From: Methylococcales bacterium
GTDB lineage: Bacteria > Pseudomonadota > Gammaproteobacteria > Methylococcales > Methylomonadaceae
Assembly (NCBI GenBank): GCA_028707085.1
Contig: JAQTUW010000007.1
Location: forward strand, 1-64,000
Direction: 5' to 3'
Length of the DNA stretch: 64,000 bases
Shown: one piece after another, positions 47,520 through 58,100 of the stretch
How positions within the stretch are numbered: position 1 is the first letter of the stretch
Layout of the letters: each line of letters begins with the position of its first letter
Translations under genes and position numbers: made by a program
Notes under the pieces: generated by a model
The model's database searches: none
Seen by the model: the letters and a program-made list of their open reading frames with translations, nothing else
Told to the model about the DNA's origin: nothing

Positions 47520-48932
47520 ATGCTGAAAATCTATAATACCCTGACCCGTAGCAAGCAAGAATTCATCCCCCGACAAGCCGGCAAGGTCGGCATGTATGTT
47601 TGCGGGATGACGGTTTACGACTATTGCCATATCGGCCATGCCAGAGTGATGGTGGTTTTCGATACTGTAGCCCGCTATTTGCGGCATTGCGGCTATCAGC
47701 TTGCTTATGTGCGGAATATTACCGATATCGACGACAAGATCATTCAGCGCGCCCATGACAATCTTGAATCCTGCGAGACGCTGACCGGCCGTTTTATCGA
47801 GGCCATGCACGCCGATGAGCGCGCCCTGTCTGTGCTGCCGCCGGATAGCGAGCCGCGCGCCACCCAGTCCATCGCTCAAATCATCGCCATGATCGAAAAA
47901 CTGCTGGCCGCAGAGTTTGCCTATGTGGGCGGCAACGGCGACGTGTTTTATGCCGTCGGCCGGTTCCAGGGTTACGGCAAGCTGTCCGGTAAAAATATCG
48001 AAGATTTGCAGGCCGGGGAAAGAGTGGACGTGGATACCGCCAAGCGCGATCCGCTGGACTTTGTGCTGTGGAAAATGGCCAAACCCGGCGAGCCTTTTTG
48101 GGATTCACCCTGGGGCGCCGGCCGGCCCGGCTGGCATATAGAATGTTCCGCCATGTCCACCTGCTGCCTGGGCAACCATTTCGATATCCACGGCGGCGGC
48201 ATGGATTTGCAGTTTCCGCATCATGAAAACGAAATCGCCCAGTCGGAAGGCGCAACGGGGGAGACTTTCGTCAATTACTGGATGCATAACGGGTTTGTGC
48301 GGGTCAACGAGGAAAAAATGTCCAAATCGCTGGGCAACTTCTTTACCGTGCGCGAAGTGCTTAAGCAATACAGGCCGGAGGTCATCCGCTTTTTTATCCT
48401 CTCCAGCCATTACCGCAGTCCGCTGAACTATTCCACGGCGCAACTGGATGATGCGACAGCGGCCTTGACCAGACTGTATACGGCCTTGCGGAGTGTGGAC
48501 TTTGCCAGCGCCATATCCGAGGAGGACAAGGCGGCAGGCATATTATTGATTAATTGCGAGCAACAGTTTAACGAGGCAATGGATGATGATTTCAATACCC
48601 CGGTCGCGCTATCGGTATTGTTTGAGCTGGCAAGGGCGATCAACAGACAAACCAATCCCGGCGTAAAGGCTTATCTGGGAGGAGAGTTGAAGCGGCTGGC
48701 AGGAGACGTGCTGGGCCTGCTGCAGGACGATCCAGACAGTTTTTTGAAAGGCGGCGTGGCAGCCGACGGACTGGATGAACAGCAAATAGAACAGTTGATA
48801 GCGGCCAGAAAATTCGCCAAGGCCGGCAAGGACTGGGCGCAGGCGGACAGCATTCGCGAACAGTTGAAAGCGCAGGGCGTGATTCTGGAAGACGTGGCCG
48901 GCGGCAACACCATCTGGCGTAGGGAAGGGTAG
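47520..48932 (+). CDS. cysS: Cysteinyl-tRNA synthetase
   Basis: 470-residue class I synthetase. Motifs: [16 protein letters not shown] (zinc cysteine and HIGH), WHIECSAMS with the zinc ligands, [10 protein letters not shown] and [12 protein letters not shown]. The length is that of the bacterial enzyme. The frame extends to 47484, but the ATG at 47520 gives the normal [10 protein letters not shown] start. It is followed after 3 bases by the cyclodeaminase gene, so the two are co-transcribed, and it diverges from the cyclophilin gene. Confidence 0.96.
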   Translation: MLKIYNTLTRSKQEFIPRQAGKVGMYVCGMTVYDYCHIGHARVMVVFDTVARYLRHCGYQLAYVRNITDIDDKIIQRAHDNLESCETLTGRFIEAMHADERALSVLPPDSEPRATQSIAQIIAMIEKLLAAEFAYVGGNGDVFYAVGRFQGYGKLSGKNIEDLQAGERVDVDTAKRDPLDFVLWKMAKPGEPFWDSPWGAGRPGWHIECSAMSTCCLGNHFDIHGGGMDLQFPHHENEIAQSEGATGETFVNYWMHNGFVRVNEEKMSKSLGNFFTVREVLKQYRPEVIRFFILSSHYRSPLNYSTAQLDDATAALTRLYTALRSVDFASAISEEDKAAGILLINCEQQFNEAMDDDFNTPVALSVLFELARAINRQTNPGVKAYLGGELKRLAGDVLGLLQDDPDSFLKGGVAADGLDEQQIEQLIAARKFAKAGKDWAQADSIREQLKAQGVILEDVAGGNTIWRREG

Positions 48933-48935
48933 GTT

Positions 48936-49565
48936 ATGAGCGAAATCAAGCATAAATCGGTTCAGACCTTTCTGGACGAACTGGCCGGCAAACAGGCTAC
49001 TCCCGGCGGCGGCAGCGTTGCGGCCCTGATGGGTGCGCAGGCGGCGGCCCTGGTGGCCATGGTCTGCAATCTGACCCTGGGCAAACCCAAATACGCCGAG
49101 GTCGAACTTGAGATGCAAAGTCTGTTGCTGCAAGCCGAGGCCTTGCGCGATGAGCTGACCGCCATGATCAAGGCCGATGTGGATGTGTTTGATAAACTGA
49201 TGGGCTGTTACAGCCTGCCCAAAGGCGCCGAAGCCGAGAAAGCGCTGAGAGCCGGCCGAATTCAGGAAGTGTTGAAGGAAGCCACCGATGTACCGCTGGC
49301 CTGCGCCCGGGCCTGCGCCAAAGCGCTGGCTTTAAGCCGGACAGCGGCCGAAAAAGGCAGTCAGGGGGTGATTAGCGATGCCGGCGTCGCCGCTATGGCG
49401 GCCTATGCCGGTTTGAAAAGCGCGGCATTGAACGTGCAGATCAATGCCGCCGGCCTAAAGGATCGCGATTTCGCCGAAGCCAGGTTGGCGGCTTTGCAGG
49501 CCATTATTCAGGATGCGGAGCCGCAGGCGGCGGCCATTTACGATCTGGTGAGCGGCAGGCTTTAA
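48936..49565 (+). CDS. fchA: Cyclodeaminase/cyclohydrolase family protein (FchA-like methenyl-THF cyclohydrolase)
   Basis: 209-residue helical protein of the FTCD_C family. ATPGGGSVAALMGAQAAALVAMVCNLTLG is represented by its PGGGS core, and the second half has SDAGVAAMAAYAGLKSAALNV. In methylotrophs such single-domain proteins (FchA) interconvert methenyl- and formyl-tetrahydrofolate in one-carbon metabolism. Three bases separate it from cysS, a known pairing with folate genes. Alternative: formimidoyl-THF cyclodeaminase, but no histidine-degradation gene is near. Confidence 0.8.
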   Translation: MSEIKHKSVQTFLDELAGKQATPGGGSVAALMGAQAAALVAMVCNLTLGKPKYAEVELEMQSLLLQAEALRDELTAMIKADVDVFDKLMGCYSLPKGAEAEKALRAGRIQEVLKEATDVPLACARACAKALALSRTAAEKGSQGVISDAGVAAMAAYAGLKSAALNVQINAAGLKDRDFAEARLAALQAIIQDAEPQAAAIYDLVSGRL

Positions 49566-49753
49566 AGACTGTTTGACGGCGCAGGCGTCATGAGCTGTCG
49601 CACTGCAATACAGCGCGCCGATTCCTCAACTGCAAGATTGTCGCCGTTCCGGATGGTGAATCGGATGGGCGAAGAGACTGGCGTAGACATTGTTGAGACA
49701 AATCCGGCGACGCGGATTGAGCCGCTAAAAACAGACAAATCAGAAAAAATTGT

Positions 49754-49782
49754 TTGACGAAAAATTAAAATCACTGTAATAT
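49754..49782 (+). promoter_or_regulatory. Sigma70 promoter of the tRNA operon
   Basis: TTGACG (49754-49759) and TAATAT (49777-49782) are separated by 17 bases. The promoter lies about 50 bases before the tRNA-Pro gene, as expected for a strong tRNA promoter. Confidence 0.75.
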
Positions 49783-49834
49783 GCAAACTCTTCACGGGGA
49801 GCTTCAGTTTCTCTGAACTAAACGAAGATCAATT

Positions 49835-49911
49835 CGGGGTATAGCGCAGTCTGGTAGCGCGTCTGCTTTGGGAGCAGAATGTCGGGAGTTCGAATCTCTC
49901 TACCCCGACCA
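49835..49911 (+). tRNA. tRNA-Pro (anticodon TGG)
   Basis: 77 bases with a complete cloverleaf: acceptor CGGGGTA/TACCCCG, anticodon stem TCTGC/GCAGA around TTTGGGA, T-loop GTTCGAATC, and encoded CCA. It is the first of three tRNAs. Confidence 0.97.
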
Positions 49912-49917
49912 AGATTT

Positions 49918-49994
49918 GCGCTTGTAGCTCAGTAGGATAGAGCATCGGCCTTCTAAGCCGAGGGTCGCAGGTTCGAATCCTGCCAAGCGTGCCA
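49918..49994 (+). tRNA. tRNA-Arg (anticodon TCT)
   Basis: 77 bases: acceptor GCGCTTG/CAAGCGT (one G-T pair), anticodon stem TCGGC/GCCGA with the loop CTTCTAA, T-loop GTTCGAATC, and encoded CCA. It starts 6 bases after tRNA-Pro. Confidence 0.97.
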
Positions 49995-50014
49995 TTCCTA
50001 AAGAATTCAATATG

Positions 50015-50090
50015 GTGAGCGTAGCTCAGTTGGTAGAGTCCCGGATTGTGATTCCGGTTGTCGTGGGTTCGAGCCCCATCGTTCACCCCA
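50015..50090 (+). tRNA. tRNA-His (anticodon GTG)
   Basis: Acceptor GTGAGCG/CGTTCAC with one G-T pair, anticodon stem CCGGA/TCCGG around TTGTGAT, T-loop GTTCGAGCC, and encoded CCA. The base before (G at 50014) is the encoded G-1 identity element. Mobile-DNA remnants begin about 70 bases downstream, so this 3' end may have been an integration site. Confidence 0.97.
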
Positions 50091-50158
50091 CCAAAATCAA
50101 TAACATAGCGTACATTTAAAGGGCTTTCCCCTCTCGCTGGTGGGAATCTGGTGGGAAA

Positions 50159-50300
50159 TCATTCGCCAGCAGGTCTCACTAAACTTGGTTTAACATCATA
50201 AATATTCAGCATGCTGGCATTACGATGTCCGCTAGCTTCTTGCTTATTTCCAGTCGTATCCGTTACGCCTTTTCGCTTCAAATCATGGAAAGTGAAGTGA
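50159..50300 (-). pseudogene. C-terminal remnant of a phage-type tyrosine integrase
   Basis: The minus-strand frame ends with FTFHDLKRKGVTDT and ASGHRNASMLNIYD, which matches the C-terminal catalytic end of site-specific tyrosine recombinases (H-D-L-R..., GH-R... Y). Upstream of about 50300 the homology is cut and replaced by an hsdR-like sequence on the other strand. The remaining 45 or so codons cannot form an active enzyme. It lies directly beside the tRNA operon, as expected for an integrated element. A short direct repeat (TGGTGGGAA twice) lies near 50140-50160. Confidence 0.7.
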
Positions 50301-50302
50301 TT

Positions 50303-50626
50303 AAACTCGTGTCCGACCGCAATAATATTGTCGTTATTGCCGACGAAGCCCATCGAACGCAATACGGTTTTGAAGCTAAACTCAAGGCTGTCAAATCAGC
50401 AACGGTTAAGGCAGCGCCCACCGCAGCCAATTATGAATGGGCTTTACAAAAAGTAGTGGCGGATAAACCGCCGCCTGCCTATCAGAACGCCTTTCAAGTG
50501 GGTTATGCCCAGCATTTACGCGATGCGCTGCCTAATGTCACTTTCGTAGCCTTTACCGGTACCCCGGTTTCTTTGGAAGACCGCGACACCCGTTCCGTAT
50601 TTGGCGAGCATAGCCGCCTACGCCCG
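50303..50626 (+). pseudogene. Fragment of type I restriction endonuclease subunit HsdR
   Basis: About 108 codons of an HsdR motor subunit. NNIVVIADEAHRTQYGF carries the Walker B DEAH box, and LPNVTFVAFTGTP carries helicase motif III, followed by EDRDTRSVFGEHS. The N-terminal nuclease domain and the rest of the motor are missing, and the homology stops after HSRLRP. The fragment starts exactly where the integrase remnant of the opposite strand breaks off. It is a rearranged scrap of a former restriction island; no hsdM or hsdS is in the window. Confidence 0.75.
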
Positions 50627-50892
50627 CTAACACCAGTTGGCAGACAACGCTGTGCCTGTGGGATGGCGCTTTCCTAACGGGGATTGAATGTGAACTGAAG
50701 TCGCTTGAAGTGAGTGGCTGTATGGGAGGTGCTGATCGGCTTATCAAGGTTCAACAAGGTTCAACAAGGCGGAAGCCTGTGCTGAGGAAACCGATGGGGT
50801 ATTCAATCAGGAAGCTGAAGTCACACCCATTACGGCAGACCTTTCGGCATCCGCGGCCGAACACTGCGCTTAAACAGTTAAAGCTCATTCAT
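50627..50892. other. Non-coding junk of a rearranged region
   Basis: No complete gene. A tandem repeat of a 10-base unit (AAGGTTCAAC type, two copies) lies at about 50746-50769. A short open stretch (NKAEACAEETDGVFNQ and on to a stop) could be the end of an unrecognised gene. Confidence 0.4.
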
Positions 50893-53800
50893 CTAGCCCA
50901 GCACAGCAAACAATTGCTGCACATCAGCGTATATTTGCTGAATCAACGCCTCTGGAACATTGGGGCTTTGATTTAAGGCGGTAACTTGTAGCACCAGCGC
51001 CGCCTGCTCCAGTGTCAATCGGTTTTGCGGCACAATTTCGCTGTATAACCAGACGGCTACAGTCGCCAAGGGCGGTGTTTGCGTCTGTCCGCTTAAGGCT
51101 GTCACCTTCAGTACGATTGCAGAGGCCAGCAAATCTATCACGCCGGCGCTGCAATGCTGATTCAGCAATATTTCTGCTGAACGCAGCTTTTGCATCGCTG
51201 CTGTCAATAACGGATTTTCTGGCGGAGTTTCCGGTGTAATGGGTTCGAATACGACCCGGGCTTCGGATAGCGGGGATGCGTGGCCTAAACGTTGCAAACT
51301 GCGTAAGGTGCGGACGTCTATTACCGCGAACGGTATATCCTGTTCTGACGATATATCCAATGCGGCCTGTTCGTCGCTTTCCTGGCAGTGTTCGACCACT
51401 GCCAGCAGGCTACCGCTTCTAGCCAGAATACGTTCGATACGGTGTCCAAAGGTGATTTGGATTTTTTCGATTAACCGCTTGATCTCATCATCCTGTTCGT
51501 CAACTGCATCCGTCGTTTTCGTATGTGCGAATTCTTCGGTATGTTCCTGACTGGGTATAGCGGTCGAATCTGCCGAGGGTTCCGATTTGGCGGCGGATTT
51601 TTGCAGATCCGCCAAATCGTCAATCAAGGTTTCCAGCATTTTTTTGGAAACGCCGACGATATCTTCCGAAGCGTTTGGATCAATCACGTTATCGAATAAT
51701 TCACGTTTGCCTTTCACCAGTTTGGCGACATGTTGTTCGTAGGAATCTTCCGCCAACAGAAGGAAAATCTGAACGTTCTGTTTTTGGCCTAGGCGATGTA
51801 TGCGGGCGATGCGTTGATCCAGTATGGCGGGATTCCAGGGCATATCCAGATTGATTAACACAGTTGCCGATTGCAGATTTAAGCCGACACCCCCGGCGTC
51901 TGTGGAAATAAATACCTGAATCGCATCGTCGTGCTGGAATTTTTCCATTAATTCACCGCGTTTTTGAGTCGGGATGCCGCCATGTAGATGGACAAAACCT
52001 AAGCCCATACTGCGCACCAAAGTCTCGACCATGTCAGTCATTAGCGCCCATTGCGAAAACACGACCGCTTTGCGATTGCTTTGTACGCATAATTCGTCCA
52101 GTAACCTTGCCAGTTCATCCAGTTTGGGCGAACCTTGGGTTTCCTTATCGACCAGGCCGGCTGCGTTACAAGCCATGCGCGCCTGTTGCAAGGCAGCCAT
52201 CAACCGGTTTTGTTCGCTAGGCGTTAATGGCCGCTTTTTGGCGAGGGTCGCTAGTAGTCCTGCTGCACTTAATGCCGAGTCGTGCAATTCCACCTGCTTA
52301 TCGTTCATGGCGATGTCTAATATCACTTCGGTCCGATCCGGCAGTTGATCGCTGACCAGCGTACGGTTGCGGCGCAATACCACCGGAGCAATGCGTCGCC
52401 GCAATTCCGACAGGTTGCGGTAGCCGATTACCTTGCCGCGCTCATCAGTGATATGAAAATCCATGAGGCATCGCCATAGCGGCCCGAGTACTCGGGAGTC
52501 GACCATTTGCAGAAGACTGTAGAGGTCTTCCAGGCGATTTTCCAGCGGTGTGCCGGTGAGGACAAATACGTAACGGCTAGGAATCTGTTTTACTGTGGAA
52601 GCGAGTTTGGTGCGCCAGTTTTTAATGCGTTGCGCTTCATCGAGAATCAGCAGATCGGGTTTAAGCGTTTCGCTGATGATCGAAAGGTCTCGCAGTATCA
52701 GTTCGTAATTGATGATGAAAAACAAGGCGTCGGCCCGATATTGCACAGTACGATTTTCCGCCGATCCTTGAATAATTTGCACAGATCGGTCGGTGAATTT
52801 TGCAATTTCCCTGGCCCATTGGTGCTTTAAGGATGCCGGGCAAACGATTAGAACCCGATTGACCGCGACATTATCAGTTAACCAGCAGGCGGCGGTGATA
52901 GCTTGCAGGGTTTTCCCCAAACCCATATCGTCCGCCAGTAGCGCACGGCCTCTGGAGGCCAGAAACGCTACGCCTTCGGACTGGTAGGGAAATAACCGTA
53001 CCTTGATGCCAGGTAAAACGCCGTTGCTTTGCAGAATTATCCGGCTGATTTCACGGCCCCGCAAGCTTTGAGCGGCATCTTCAGCGCATTGCTGAACGTA
53101 TTGCATGACATCGTCGCCTAATAGAAAATCGTCGCGTCCGTAAATCTGTTGCGAAAAACGGAAAAAGTCTTCCGGCAAACGGCCGTTAAACACGTCTTGC
53201 TGGTTAAAAAATTCGCTAAACAGGCGGGCAAGACTTCCTTCTGGTTGAGCGCAGCGCTGTAATCGAATTACCGGCCGGGTCGCCGATTCCCAGGCTAGAT
53301 AGACAAAGGACAGCGTAAAACCCCGATCTTTGAAGGACTGGTATTCAGGGCTTTTTTTTGCATAATGCAATACGGCTTCAATGTGCTTGCAGGTGCCGAG
53401 CCGATTACTGGCCAGGTCGGGGCAGGTGCAGTAGTTCATGCGCTGATCGAGCGAGCGAATCTGTACCTGATACGAGCGTTGCCAATGAGTCGCCGACACC
53501 ATGGAAGTGGCCTGCCATGTGCCGAAACCGAGATTACCGCTAAGCAGTTTGACTTTAACTTCGTTACGGCCTTTTTTGACGCGTTCCTGAATAGCTTCCT
53601 CAACGGCAGTGCCTAATCCGGCGGCATCCTCAGCGTATTGATTGGCATAGCTGTATAAAGCTGCTATGGCATGGTTGCAGACGCTATGATCCGTATTGCA
53701 ATCGCAATCGACAAATAAAGTACCGTCTTCCGCCAAGGATAGGGCGACCCAGTAAATCTCTTCGTCGGCGTCTTCCACTTGTGCAATCAGGCGCTCGTTT

Positions 53801-53919
53801 TCCTTATCCAGTGCAATGACCCGGTTTTCGGTAAAATAAGCCAGACCCTGTTTGATCAGTTCGCTGGAGGCAATAGAATATAGACGTTCAATGTCGTATA
53901 AAAATTGATCGTTATCCAT
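50893..53919 (-). CDS. SNF2-family helicase with two N-terminal SWIM zinc domains
   Basis: 1008-residue ATP-dependent DNA translocase. Two SWIM zinc motifs come first: C72, C74, C81, H83 (DCDCNTDHSVCNH) and C164, C166, C177, H179 (CTCPDLASNRLGTCKH). The SNF2 motor has motif I LLADDMGLGKTLQA (327-340), motif II DEAQ (427-430), LTGTPLENRLEDL, FISTDAGGVGLNLQ, and QRIARIHRLGQKQ. A helical tail (about 800-1008) follows. RapA-like or genome-defence roles are known for this family; here it lies between a restriction and integrase scar and a transposase scrap. The frame begins earlier at 54132, but the ATG at 53919 fits better. Confidence 0.82.
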   Translation of the reverse strand: MDNDQFLYDIERLYSIASSELIKQGLAYFTENRVIALDKENERLIAQVEDADEEIYWVALSLAEDGTLFVDCDCNTDHSVCNHAIAALYSYANQYAEDAAGLGTAVEEAIQERVKKGRNEVKVKLLSGNLGFGTWQATSMVSATHWQRSYQVQIRSLDQRMNYCTCPDLASNRLGTCKHIEAVLHYAKKSPEYQSFKDRGFTLSFVYLAWESATRPVIRLQRCAQPEGSLARLFSEFFNQQDVFNGRLPEDFFRFSQQIYGRDDFLLGDDVMQYVQQCAEDAAQSLRGREISRIILQSNGVLPGIKVRLFPYQSEGVAFLASRGRALLADDMGLGKTLQAITAACWLTDNVAVNRVLIVCPASLKHQWAREIAKFTDRSVQIIQGSAENRTVQYRADALFFIINYELILRDLSIISETLKPDLLILDEAQRIKNWRTKLASTVKQIPSRYVFVLTGTPLENRLEDLYSLLQMVDSRVLGPLWRCLMDFHITDERGKVIGYRNLSELRRRIAPVVLRRNRTLVSDQLPDRTEVILDIAMNDKQVELHDSALSAAGLLATLAKKRPLTPSEQNRLMAALQQARMACNAAGLVDKETQGSPKLDELARLLDELCVQSNRKAVVFSQWALMTDMVETLVRSMGLGFVHLHGGIPTQKRGELMEKFQHDDAIQVFISTDAGGVGLNLQSATVLINLDMPWNPAILDQRIARIHRLGQKQNVQIFLLLAEDSYEQHVAKLVKGKRELFDNVIDPNASEDIVGVSKKMLETLIDDLADLQKSAAKSEPSADSTAIPSQEHTEEFAHTKTTDAVDEQDDEIKRLIEKIQITFGHRIERILARSGSLLAVVEHCQESDEQAALDISSEQDIPFAVIDVRTLRSLQRLGHASPLSEARVVFEPITPETPPENPLLTAAMQKLRSAEILLNQHCSAGVIDLLASAIVLKVTALSGQTQTPPLATVAVWLYSEIVPQNRLTLEQAALVLQVTALNQSPNVPEALIQQIYADVQQLFAVLG

Positions 53920-54319
53920 AAGAGGTCGTAGGTAAATGTTGGGTTTTGATGTTTTGGAAAAGACTGGTTTCAAATGAGGGCGTTGCAAAACGACAAATGT
54001 CAGCAGGATTTTCCCTGAACAGGGGTGGAAAAGGGCGGCCATTACTGGCAAGATGGCGTATCTGACGCACACAGCAACGCCCCGACCACTATGAATCATA
54101 CGCAACGCACAAACATCATGCAACGTTGGCATGTCATCTGGCGCGATCTAATCCCTGAATTGAAAGACGAAGTGGGTTGCCTGACGCCGAAATTAGAGAA
54201 GCACGTTAAATGTGGTCGTCTCAGGACGGGTGAAGTGCGCGAGTCGAAGCTGCCCGAATCGGTCGGCAACTGACACAAACACAGATTTTTGCAAGTTTTG
54301 CCCAAATCAGCGAGCCGTT
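53920..54319. other. Gap holding a transposase remnant
   Basis: 400 bases upstream of the SNF2-like helicase gene. Part of it (54118 to about 54204) resembles the N-terminus of an insertion-sequence transposase. The rest is not recognised. Confidence 0.4.
54118..54204 (+). pseudogene. N-terminal scrap of an IS5-like transposase
   Basis: The first 29 codons read MQRWHVIWRDLIPELK and then DEVGCLTPKLEK, which resembles the start of a family of IS5-type transposases that I recall beginning with W-H-x-I ... L-x-P-x-L ... L-T-P-K-L-E-K. The reading then changes into an unrelated sequence, so only the 5' end of the gene remains. No terminal inverted repeats are visible. The family call is from memory of the pattern. 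Confidence 0.4.
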
Positions 54320-55054
54320 ATGAATGAAACCGAGGCACTGGAATTCTTTGTCGTGCAAACCCAGGCTTTTACGGAAACTCTGGCAAGCCAGCGCGGCTGC
54401 CAGGGTTTGATCGATAGCCTATTGTCGCAGGCTTTCAGCAGTTTTGACGGCAATGTCGCCCTGGATGCGGCAGGTTTGCCGGAAATTGCCTGCCGCAAGG
54501 GCTGTGCGACCTGTTGCACGCTACGCGTTACGGCGACCGCCCCGGAAATACTGTTGATTGTCCGTTACATCCGCTGGACGGGATTGGCCGATAGTCGTCT
54601 TAATCTGACCAAGCGAGTTATCAAGGCCGATCAGTCTACCAGAGGCATGGACGAAACTCAGCGGGTAAAGCTAAAGCGTCCTTGTCCCTTTATCATGCGC
54701 GGCGTTTGTGCGATATATCCAGTGCGGCCGCTGGCATGCCGAGGCCACGCCTGTTACGACAAACACGCCTGTCTGGAGGCGGCTGCGGGAAAAGTCGGCC
54801 GGATTCCCATTTCCGAACCGCACAGTCTCTTCCGCAGTCTGATTCAGAACGCCATGCAATCGGCTTTGCGCGATGCCGGTTATGCATGGGCCAGCTATGA
54901 ACTGATTCAGTCTGTCAAGATAGGCCTGGACGGCGAACATTGTGCGGCGTCCTGGTTAAGGGGAGAGGATGTGTTCGCGTCGGCCAGGATCGAAGACGTG
55001 AGTCTGGAAGAAATGGGTCATACTTTCGATCGCATCAAACTGCAAAGTCTTTAA
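54320..55054 (+). CDS. YkgJ-family cysteine cluster protein
   Basis: 244-residue protein with the cysteine cluster typical of the YkgJ/zinc- or iron-chelating family: CRKGCATCC, then CPFIMRGVCAIYPVRPLACRGHACYD. Eight or more cysteines in this spacing bind a metal or Fe-S cluster. Some members are linked to flagellin methylation or oxygenase chemistry, but the substrate here is unknown. The frame extends upstream to 54212, but the ATG at 54320 begins the conserved part. It is the first ordinary gene after the mobile-element scar and converges with dnaE. Confidence 0.8.
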   Translation: MNETEALEFFVVQTQAFTETLASQRGCQGLIDSLLSQAFSSFDGNVALDAAGLPEIACRKGCATCCTLRVTATAPEILLIVRYIRWTGLADSRLNLTKRVIKADQSTRGMDETQRVKLKRPCPFIMRGVCAIYPVRPLACRGHACYDKHACLEAAAGKVGRIPISEPHSLFRSLIQNAMQSALRDAGYAWASYELIQSVKIGLDGEHCAASWLRGEDVFASARIEDVSLEEMGHTFDRIKLQSL

Positions 55055-55178
55055 TCGGTTGGTTGGTCGTATAGGCGTCAGGCATGGTGTTGATGCCGGT
55101 TACGGTCGTTTTCGGGACTTGCCGGGATGGTGGCGGGTTACGATCCTGGCCGGGTTTCCCTGGCAAGGGTCAGACCGG

Positions 55179-58100
55179 TCAATACCTTACTTGCACGCCG
55201 TCGATTGTGAACAGGCGCCGTAGTCTGATCAATAACTCGTCGCTGGGGTGAACCCGCCATTCGTCACCTAACTGAATGACGGTTTTGGCGCTGGCGGTAG
55301 CGTAATGGATGCTGATAGGGCACGATCCGCCGCAGAAGGGTTTTAGAATGGCGCCCAGCGAGTCGAGGAGTAGCCGGTCTTGCGGGGATGCGCCGCCAGT
55401 CCAGTCCAGCATGATGCCGCGGGCGAACATTTCTCTGGCCTGCTCCATGCTGTAGAGTTTTTCCGCAGTCAGGCGCAGGCTGCTGGTAAAGTCGTCCATG
55501 CTCAATGAACCTTCCGCTACCAGCAGGGTGTCCTTGCAAAGCAGATCGCGGTATTTATCGTAAATTTCGCTGAATGCAGCCACTTCCAGGCGACCGGTGC
55601 GGTCGTCCAGGGTGGCGAAGCCCATGGTTTTGCCCAGCTTGGTTTGCCGGGTGCGCATTTCCACGATCAGACCTGCCACCCGGCCTTCCATTTTGCCTCT
55701 GGAGCGTTCGGCGTCGGCATGCAGGCTGGCGAAATTGCCGTGGATGATGTTTTTTAATTCCGGCAGATATTCGGCGATGGGGTGTCCGGTCAGAAACAGG
55801 CCCAGGGTCTGTTTTTCGGCATCCAGTTTTTCCTTTTCAGTCCAGGGATCGACTTGGGTGGTGTAGGTTTCCGCTTGATTGTCGCCGGCCTCGATTTGCA
55901 CGGCCAAGCCAAACAGGTCGTTTTGTCCGGCCTGCGCCATTTTTCCATGCTGCTCGGCAACCTTCAGTGCCGTGGTCAGCTCGGCCAGGTGCGCCGCCCG
56001 GTTGGTTTCGATGGAGTCCAGCGCGCCGGCCCGGATTAAGGCTTCCAGCACCCGGCGGTTGACTTTTCTGAGATCGACCCGCCTGCATAAATCATACAGG
56101 CCGGTGAAGGGGCCGTTAGTCTTGCGTTCCTTTAGCAGATCGTCGATGGCTGATTCGCCTACCCCCTTGATGGCGCCTATGCCGTAAACGATCTGATTTT
56201 CGGCGTTAACCGTAAATCGGTAATCGGAAAGATTGATGTCCGGCGGACAGATTTTCAGATTCATTTCCCGGCATTCGTCGATCAGCACTACCACTTTATC
56301 GGTATTGTCCATATCCGAGGACATGACGGCGGCCATAAAGGCCGCCGGATAATGGGCTTTCAGCCAGGCGGTCTGGTAGGCGACCAGCGCATAGGCGGCG
56401 GAGTGCGATTTGTTGAAGCCGTAGCCGGCAAATTTTTCCATCAGGTCGAAGATGTAGGTGGCGATCGATTCGTCAATGCCGTTATCGATTGCACCCTGGG
56501 TAAAACTTTCCCGCTGCTTGGCCATTTCCTCCGGTTTCTTTTTACCCATCGCCCGCCGCAGCATATCCGCGCCGCCCAGCGTATAGCCCGCCATTTCCCG
56601 GGCGATCTGCATCACCTGTTCCTGGTATAGAATGACGCCGTTGGTCGGGTTGAGTATGGGCTGCAGGATAGGATGGGCGTATTCGGCCTTCGCGCCGTGC
56701 TTGACCTTGATGTAGTCATCGACCATGCCGGATTCCAGCGGGCCAGGCCGGAACAGCGCCACCAGGGCAATGATGTCGTCGAAGCAGTCCGGTTTCAGTT
56801 TCTTGATCAGCTCTTTCATGCCGCGTGATTCAAGCTGAAACACGGCGGTGGTCTGGGCATTTTTTAACAGCTCATAACTCAGGGAATCGTCGCGGGGAAT
56901 TTGGGTAATATCGACAGGCGCTTCGCCGCATTCCTGGCGTTTGCGATTGATGGTCTGTAAAGCCCAGTCTATGATGGTCAGGGTGCGCAGGCCCAGAAAG
57001 TCGAATTTGACCAGGCCGACCGCTTCCACATCGTCCTTGTCGAACTGGGTGACCAGATTGCCGCCGCCCTGTTCGCAATATAAGGGGGTGAAGTCGGTCA
57101 GTTTGGTTGGCGAAATCACCACGCCGCCGGCGTGTTTGCCGGCGTTGCGGGAGACGCCTTCCAATGTGCGGGCCATATCGACCAGCGCTTTGACTTCTTC
57201 TTCCGTGTCATACGAGGCTTTTAGTTCCGCACTTTCCTGTAAGGCTTTCTCCAGCGTCATGCCGATTTCAAACGGAATCAGCTTGGCCAGCCTGTCCACA
57301 AAGCCGTAGGCAAACGACATGACCCGGCCCACGTCGCGGATTACCGCCTTGGCGGCCATAGAACCGTAGGTGATGATTTGCGAAACATGATCGCGACCAT
57401 AATGTTCGGCGACATAGTCGATGACTTCATCGCGGCGTTCCATGCAAAAATCGATATCGAAATCGGGCATGGAAACCCGTTCGGGATTCAAAAAGCGCTC
57501 GAAAAGCAGGTCGAACTCGATCGGATCCAGATCGGTAATTTTTAAGGCGTAAGCCACCAGCGAGCCGGCTCCCGAGCCTCTGCCCGGCCCCACCGGGATA
57601 GAGTTGTTTTTGGCCCACTGGATGAAGTCGGCCACGATCATGAAATAGCCGGGAAAGCCCATCTGGGTGATGACGTTCAGTTCTGTTTCCAGTCGCTGGT
57701 CGTAAACCTTGCGATTTTCCTCGAAACTGCCTGCGCCAATCGGCGGATAAACCTTGAGTCGTCCTTCCAGGCCCTGTCTGGAGGCTTCGATAAAATAGCT
57801 GTCCAGAGTCTTGCCGGATGGCACCGGAAAATCCGGCAGATAGTTTTCGCCCAGCGTCAGCGCGACATTGCAGCGTTTGGCGATTTCCACGCTGTTGGCC
57901 AGGGCTTCCGGAATGTCTGCAAAAAGTTCGGACATTTCCTGGGCTGTGCGCAGATATTGTTGTTCGGTGTAGTTTTTGGGGCGTCGACTGTCGTCCAGCA
58001 CCCGGCCCTGATGGATGCAGACTCTTACTTCATGGGCCTCAAATTCGCTTTTGTTGATGAACCGCACGTCATTGGTGGCGACGACCGGTAAATTCAGCTC

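Noticed and set aside
54025..54117. Extra N-terminal codons upstream of the transposase-like scrap
   Set aside because: The stretch shows no family similarity and overlaps the unneeded upstream extension of the helicase frame.
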